A stretch of 64,000 bases of DNA, from assembly GCA_019455065.1 (NCBI GenBank), contig JACFNC010000009.1, positions 79,101 through 143,100 on the forward strand. Reading direction: 5' to 3'. Every line of letters begins with the position of its first letter. Position 1 is the stretch's first letter. Of the stretch, positions 58,023 through 64,000 are shown piece after piece. The position numbers were made by a program, and so were the translations under genes. Below the pieces are notes generated by a model. The model was not told the origin of the DNA, did not search any database, and saw only the letters and a program-made list of their open reading frames with translations. The DNA comes from Rhodospirillales bacterium. Lineage in GTDB: Bacteria; Pseudomonadota; Alphaproteobacteria; Rhodospirillales; Magnetospirillaceae.

Positions 58023-58148
58023 TGGAAACCTATAGTAATGCCTTGGGCCGGGGCGGCAGTTCTCCGGCCTAGACAAATAGTCGTAAGCGGTACGCAAGTC
58101 GCCAATTCCGGCTTACGAAGTGCTATTCGAGCAGTCGAACCGGGCGGG

Positions 58149-58168
58149 AATATGTTCCCAATATGTTC
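58149..58168. promoter_or_regulatory. Possible LexA-type site (GTTC-N7-GTTC) between rnpB and mraZ
   Basis: The 9-bp word AATATGTTC occurs twice, 11 bp apart (58149-58157 and 58160-58168). This creates GTTC (58154-58157), seven bases, then GTTC (58165-58168), the pattern bound by LexA in alphaproteobacteria. It lies about 130 bp upstream of the putative mraZ promoter and about 60 bp past the 3' end of rnpB. The eight-base core alone would be expected about twice by chance in a window of this size; the longer direct repeat makes it more notable. Confidence 0.35.
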
Positions 58169-58226
58169 TTTTGGAGGAATAAGACGGCGAATGGGACGGC
58201 GTGGGGATCGCCTACGGGAAAATTTT

Positions 58227-58615
<389 letters not shown>

Positions 58616-58622
58616 AAACGAC

Positions 58623-58650
58623 AAAGTAGGCTTTCCGTGGCGTCGGTCAA
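58623..58650 (-). promoter_or_regulatory. Sigma70 promoter of rnpB
   Basis: On the minus strand TTGACC (58650-58645), a 16-bp spacer and TACTTT (58628-58623) lie seven bases before the predicted first nucleotide of RNase P RNA at 58615. The position is right for a stable-RNA promoter. It starts 16 bp past the stop codon of the upstream 568-aa protein gene. Confidence 0.75.
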
Positions 58651-58666
58651 GGGCGAATGGCGGGTC

Positions 58667-60373
58667 CTACTGGAACCCGGCGTTGCGAAGAAGCAGGAAG
58701 AAGTCGCGTGCCGCCTTTTCCTTCTCTTCCTGGGTCGGCAGGTCTTCGACGAAGGTCTGGTCGAAATTGGGGTGTCTGAGATGCTTGATCACCCGGTCCC
58801 TTGCCATGGCAAGCGCCTTGCCGCGCGTCAGGATGCCCGATCCGCAGAATTGCACGAGCCGGATGGCCCGGATGCGCAGGCTGTCGGTCGGGGTGTCCAA
58901 CTTCTCGATGATGCCTTCCTTCAGCAAATAGGCGGCGAGCAGTTCGTCCAGTTTGCCGCACAAGGCTTCGCGGGGTTCCTCCGGAATTTCCGAATCCTTC
59001 AGGCGATCGAACATCCGGGTGACGGTGGCCATCTTGTCCCGCGGTGGTAGATGGCTGCCAACGATCCCGTCCACCGAATCGGCCGCGGCCATGGCTTGCA
59101 GGTGGCCGACGATGTCGGTCATGTGCTCGACCCCGAACGGCGTTCCCGCCAGATCGACAAGGTACACGACGGTCCGTTCCCGGTCGCCGATTTGGCGAAG
59201 GGTGGTCACGATGGCCTCGCTTTCGCCCTTCGCCCCGCCACGTTCGCCCATTCGGAAGGCGCGGCGCGTCAGCGCCTCGGCCGTGGGCGGGCCGCCGAAC
59301 GTGCCGTCGACGTGGAGCAGCCGGTCCAGAACCTGTTTGAAGGCCCCGGCCTCCTTGGCCGGTTCCATGCGATTGAGCGCGCCGGCCCCGGCGAGTTGCC
59401 GGCGGATGCGGTCCACCAGGGCGGTTCGAGCACTCGGCAGGGCGTTCTTTGCAAAGAGGCGGTTGAGCACGTGGAGGATGTCGTCCTCCGGCCGGTCCGC
59501 CGCCGGCATTTTTCCCTCGCAAAGGTCCGCCAGCCGGCACACCGCGGTGGCGAGGTTTGGCTGCCATCCCAGCAGCTCCTGGACGACCACGGGCGAACCG
59601 AGAACGTCGGCGATGACGCCGTCGACCAGGCGCGTGGCGTCGGGCGCGACCTCGGGTTTCACCTGTTCGACCAGATCGGCCAGCTTGCCCAGCCAGTTGC
59701 GGTTGGTGACCAGGTGCCGGCTGAGCGCCACCAGGGCAAGGTAGTCGCGCCGTTCGGGCACGTCGACGACGCTCGCCACCTTGGCGTAGGTGCCGGCGAA
59801 ATCCTTGCCCGACAGTGATTGCAGAGCGCGGCTGCGTTCGGCCTCCCGGGCTTCGGCCATGATTTTCTCGAAGGTACCGAAGATGGCGTCGCGCCGCGCC
59901 CGACTGTCCTCGCCGCTCTGCCGCGCCTGCAGCGAGGCGACCCGGTCGACCGAGGCCGGCAGCAGCGAGTCGAAATTGGAAAGACGTCGCAGTTCGCTGA
60001 AATTATGCAGCAGTTCGGTCGGGGTCAGCACCTGGCGATCGAGATAGGTGCGGATTACGCGGTTGATGGTCAGGCGGCTTTCAAGGCGGAAATAATCCTC
60101 GTAAACGGTGCACTGGTTCGCCGAGTCGATCTGATTGGCGATAATCTTTTCTTTTTCGTTGCGGCGCTTTTCTTCGCAGAAAACGACCTTCTCGACGTGA
60201 CGGTCGTCGTTTCGCTGCCAATCCCGCACGACGCGCGCGCCCTCGATTTCCGACCGCTTGAGAAATTTCTGAGCCAGTTCCGTCGCGGCAGCCTCGTCAT
60301 CGCAAATCTCCTGCATGACCCAACGGCCATCGCGGAGTATCTGGACTTCGAAAGTGATTTTCTTGCGGAACAT
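58667..60373 (-). CDS. Uncharacterised 568-aa protein
   Basis: I do not recognise this protein. The first 55 residues look like a small beta-rich module (KKITFEVQILRDGRWVMQEI, then GARVVRDW). A short charged stretch (about 66-80, CEEKRRNEKEK) follows. The rest (about 85-568) is predominantly helical and Leu/Ala-rich, without membrane segments, signal peptide or catalytic signature. Conserved-looking patches include CGSGILTRGKALAMARDRVIKH near the end, which resembles a helix-turn-helix-like segment but is not diagnostic. Codon use matches the neighbours. GGGAGCGGC lies just before the ATG. It lies between an AmpD-like amidase gene and rnpB on the same strand. Length and clean frame make it certainly coding. 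Confidence 0.85.
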   Translation of the reverse strand: MFRKKITFEVQILRDGRWVMQEICDDEAAATELAQKFLKRSEIEGARVVRDWQRNDDRHVEKVVFCEEKRRNEKEKIIANQIDSANQCTVYEDYFRLESRLTINRVIRTYLDRQVLTPTELLHNFSELRRLSNFDSLLPASVDRVASLQARQSGEDSRARRDAIFGTFEKIMAEAREAERSRALQSLSGKDFAGTYAKVASVVDVPERRDYLALVALSRHLVTNRNWLGKLADLVEQVKPEVAPDATRLVDGVIADVLGSPVVVQELLGWQPNLATAVCRLADLCEGKMPAADRPEDDILHVLNRLFAKNALPSARTALVDRIRRQLAGAGALNRMEPAKEAGAFKQVLDRLLHVDGTFGGPPTAEALTRRAFRMGERGGAKGESEAIVTTLRQIGDRERTVVYLVDLAGTPFGVEHMTDIVGHLQAMAAADSVDGIVGSHLPPRDKMATVTRMFDRLKDSEIPEEPREALCGKLDELLAAYLLKEGIIEKLDTPTDSLRIRAIRLVQFCGSGILTRGKALAMARDRVIKHLRHPNFDQTFVEDLPTQEEKEKAARDFFLLLRNAGFQ

Positions 60374-60442
60374 GCCGCTCCCAACCCGACTGTGTTTTTC
60401 GTCTACTCTAGCAAGAGGGGCGAAGTACGGAGAAAGAATTTT

Positions 60443-61153
60443 TTAACGATCTGCATTCTTGTCCAGTACCCAACAGTACAGTCGTATCAATCGCAAGGTT
60501 TCTTCATCCACGCGTCCATCGATGCGCGCCGGCCGGAAATGCCGCTGGAAGGCGCCCACCGCCTCGGCGCTGGCGCCGTGCACCGACGAGACGTCGTAGC
60601 CGATGCGCCGCAGGCCGGTGCCGGCATGTCCAAGGTCGGGCGCGGGGCCCTGTCCCTTGGCGCCGTCTTCGAAGGGCCACAGTCCGATCCCCGCCGCGGC
60701 CAGCCCCTTCCAATCGAACAGCTCGCCCGGGTCCTGCTTGCGCGCCGGGGCGATGTCGGAATGGCCCACGACATTGCGAGCCGGGATCGGGTGGCGGCGC
60801 AGGATGTCGGACGCCAACCTGCGAAAGGCCTCCATCTGGGCTTCCGGAAAGGGGCGGTAGCCGAATTCGTGGCCGGGATTGGCGAGTTCGATGCCGATCG
60901 AGCGGTCGTTGACGTCGCGAGCTCCCCGCCAGCATGAGACACCCGCATGCCAGGCGCGCAACTCTTCCGGAACCAGGCGATGGATCGCGCCATCCTCGTC
61001 GATGAGATAATGGGCGCTGACCTTCGCCAGGGGATCGCGGAGCCGCGCGATAGCCTCGGCGGTGGTCGCCATACCGGTGTAGTGGATGACGAGCATGTCG
61101 ATGGCGCGGCCGGAGGGGCGCGGTTCGCAGTTGGGGGAAAGCGCGTCGATCAT
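60443..61153 (-). CDS. N-acetylmuramoyl-L-alanine amidase (AmpD/AmiD type) with peptidoglycan-binding domain
   Basis: A 236-aa zinc amidase that cuts the bond between N-acetylmuramic acid and the stem peptide. The amidase_2 domain has zinc ligands His24 (LVIHYTG), His131 (VVGHSDIAP) and Asp141 (RKQDPG), with catalytic Lys139, and the HYLIDEDGAIHRLV and AWHAGVSCW blocks. A C-terminal peptidoglycan-binding_1 module (about 175-225) is present, as in AmiD. No signal peptide or lipobox is seen, so it probably acts in the cytoplasm in wall recycling like AmpD. The start at 61153 overlaps the transporter stop (ATGA). Confidence 0.92.
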   Translation of the reverse strand: MIDALSPNCEPRPSGRAIDMLVIHYTGMATTAEAIARLRDPLAKVSAHYLIDEDGAIHRLVPEELRAWHAGVSCWRGARDVNDRSIGIELANPGHEFGYRPFPEAQMEAFRRLASDILRRHPIPARNVVGHSDIAPARKQDPGELFDWKGLAAAGIGLWPFEDGAKGQGPAPDLGHAGTGLRRIGYDVSSVHGASAEAVGAFQRHFRPARIDGRVDEETLRLIRLYCWVLDKNADR

Positions 61154-62027
61154 GCCCTGGCCTCGTTCTCGCTCGGGCTCCTGCGTCGTCTCGGGGCTCC
61201 CATCTGGATGATGGCGACCCCCAGGATGGTCAGCGCTCCGCCCACCGCCTTCTGCCAGGTGAAAGGCTCGCCGAGTAGGACGATGCCCGAGGCCACCCCG
61301 ATCACGGGTCCCAGCAGCGTGAAGGGCACGATCTGATTGAGGTCGTAGCGCGTCACCAGTTGGTACCACAGAGTGTAGGCGATGATCGACGCGCCGAGCA
61401 CGGTGAAGGCCAGCGCCGCCCATGCCGTCCATGCCGCCTCGACCACGGCGGCTGTCTGCCCCTCTTCGAAGATCAGCGACAGGAGCAACAGTTGAGGGGC
61501 CGCGAACAGGGCCATCCATCCATTCATGACCAGCGGCGGGACGGCGCCCAGTTTCTTGATCGCCACGTTGGCCACGGCCCAGGCGAGGGCCGCACTCACC
61601 ACCATCAGCAGCGGCAGGATCGCCGGCAGGGTGGGCTCGCCGGCGAGCAGGGCGACACCCGAGAACGCGAGCGCCATGCCACCGCTGCGCCGCCAGCCGA
61701 GGCGGTCGTTGAAGAACATCGCCGCCATGATGGCGCTGAAGGGCACCACGAGCTGGTTGGCGATGGCCGCGGTGGCCGCGTCGACGCCGTTGATGCCCAG
61801 GAACATGAGGCCGAAATGCCCCACTCCCAGCAGCGTCGAAATGACCAGCAGCGTAACGAAATGGCTGCGGCGCGGCCGGAAGAATGGCGCAAGCAGAAGG
61901 GCCACCAGAAAGAAGCGGATCGCCATGAAGGCAAGCGGAGGAATGGCTGTCACGCCAACTTTGGCGGCGACGAAATTGAGCCCCCAGATCACCACAACCA
62001 CCAGCGCCGCAAGCATGCTCGCCGGCG

Positions 62028-62031
<4 letters not shown>
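61150..62031 (-). CDS. EamA-family (DMT superfamily) transporter
   Basis: A 293-aa inner-membrane protein with ten predicted membrane helices in two five-helix EamA repeats (first about 5-135: VVVVIWGLNFVAAKVG opens it; second about 145-285: YTLWYQLVTRYDLNQIVPFTLLGPV). Family members export amino acids or other small metabolites; the substrate cannot be told. The start is set at 62031 by ATGA overlap with the ABC-F gene; an upstream extension to 62070 would run inside it. A short basic tail ends the protein. The tight overlaps suggest one transcript from the ABC-F gene to the amidase. Confidence 0.9.
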
Positions 62032-63860
<1,829 letters not shown>

Positions 63861-63865
63861 ACATA

Positions 63866-63902
63866 GGGGTGACCGGGCGGGCACGGCCCGCCCGGTCACC
63901 CC
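63866..63902. terminator. Strong stem-loop between partial gene and uup
   Basis: A perfect 16-bp GC-rich inverted repeat (63866-63881 and 63887-63902) with the 5-nt loop CACGG starts seven bases after the stop of the partial minus-strand gene and ends six bases before the ATG of the ABC-F gene. There is no clear T-run on the minus strand, so termination may be incomplete or the hairpin may control translation of uup. Confidence 0.6.
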
Positions 63903-63908
63903 GACGCT

Positions 63909-64000
63909 TTACTCCGCCGCGACGTTCGGCAGGGCGGCCAGGGCCGCGTTCAGGTCGTTCTGGTTGTAGGGCACGTCGACCAGCTTGCCGGCGAAGTAGT
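63909..64000 (-). CDS. Unidentified gene, 3' end only
   Basis: On the minus strand the frame entering from the window edge is open for 29 codons and ends with TAA at 63911-63909. The C-terminal peptide includes LVDVPYNQNDLNAALAAL and ends NVAAE. I do not recognise it. The codon use is that of the neighbouring genes, and a strong stem-loop follows the stop, which supports a real gene end. Confidence 0.6.
   Translation of the reverse strand, partial: YFAGKLVDVPYNQNDLNAALAALPNVAAE

Noticed and set aside
58190..58226. Terminator for rnpB
   Set aside because: The sequence after the 3' end has a short T-rich run (AAAATTTT) but no convincing GC stem before it other than the P1 helix, so no terminator is called.

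Overview
The window is a dense, GC-rich chromosomal segment from an alphaproteobacterium, most likely a member of the Rhodospirillales close to Magnetospirillum. Four things point there. The division and cell-wall (dcw) cluster is complete and is followed by lpxC, bamD, recN and ligA. An RNase P RNA gene sits just upstream of mraZ. There is a bacteriohemerythrin. A single-domain CULT protein matches, residue for residue at its binding cage, what I recall of the cereblon-like protein of Magnetospirillum gryphiswaldense. No rRNA, tRNA, CRISPR array, insertion sequence or prophage was seen.

Left part (1-19.4 kb, mostly plus strand). The window opens inside metH (cobalamin-dependent methionine synthase). 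It continues with the CULT protein, an MgtC-family membrane protein, a GAF-histidine kinase, a two-CBS protein and a TPR protein. A compact run follows: exported pentapeptide-repeat protein, diguanylate cyclase and CLC-type chloride transporter with CBS domains. Then come an anion/arsenite-type permease, a bacteriohemerythrin, a probably circularly permuted ATP-grasp protein, a UvrD/PcrA helicase, PrmA, a DUF1127 protein and an M24B aminopeptidase P. Several neighbours converge tail to tail with almost no spacer.

Middle (19.5-28.4 kb, plus strand). This is a fatty-acid (beta-oxidation type) operon: acyl-CoA ligase, MerR regulator, thiolase, fused hydroxyacyl-CoA dehydrogenase/enoyl-CoA hydratase, acyl-CoA dehydrogenase, hot-dog thioesterase and an SDR. 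A perfect 14-bp palindrome lies in its promoter region and is the obvious candidate site for the MerR regulator. After it come a second TPR protein, a CPA1-type cation/proton antiporter, an SAM methyltransferase with an unusually AT-rich start, and an island of palindromic intergenic repeats.

Right part (33.4-64 kb, almost all minus strand). Reading in the direction of transcription (right to left), the dcw cluster is mraZ-rsmH-ftsL-ftsI-murE-murF-mraY-murD-ftsW-murG-murC-murB-ddl-ftsQ-ftsA-ftsZ, then lpxC, bamD, recN and ligA. Most junctions overlap by 4 bp (ATGA), so translation is probably coupled. mraZ is preceded by four TGGGN repeats at 10-bp spacing (the MraZ-box pattern), a possible LexA-type site and rnpB with a clear sigma70 promoter. 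Upstream of rnpB are an uncharacterised 568-aa protein, an AmpD-like amidase with a peptidoglycan-binding domain, an EamA transporter, an ABC-F ATPase (Uup type) and the 3' end of an unidentified gene.

The most unusual item is the CULT protein at 3085-3462, which keeps the whole tryptophan cage of the thalidomide/cyclic-imide binding pocket in a bacterial gene of unknown role next to metH. Other points worth following are the MraZ/LexA control region, a 36-bp exact repeat bracketing ligA, the composition break in the methyltransferase gene, and the uncharacterised 568-aa protein.
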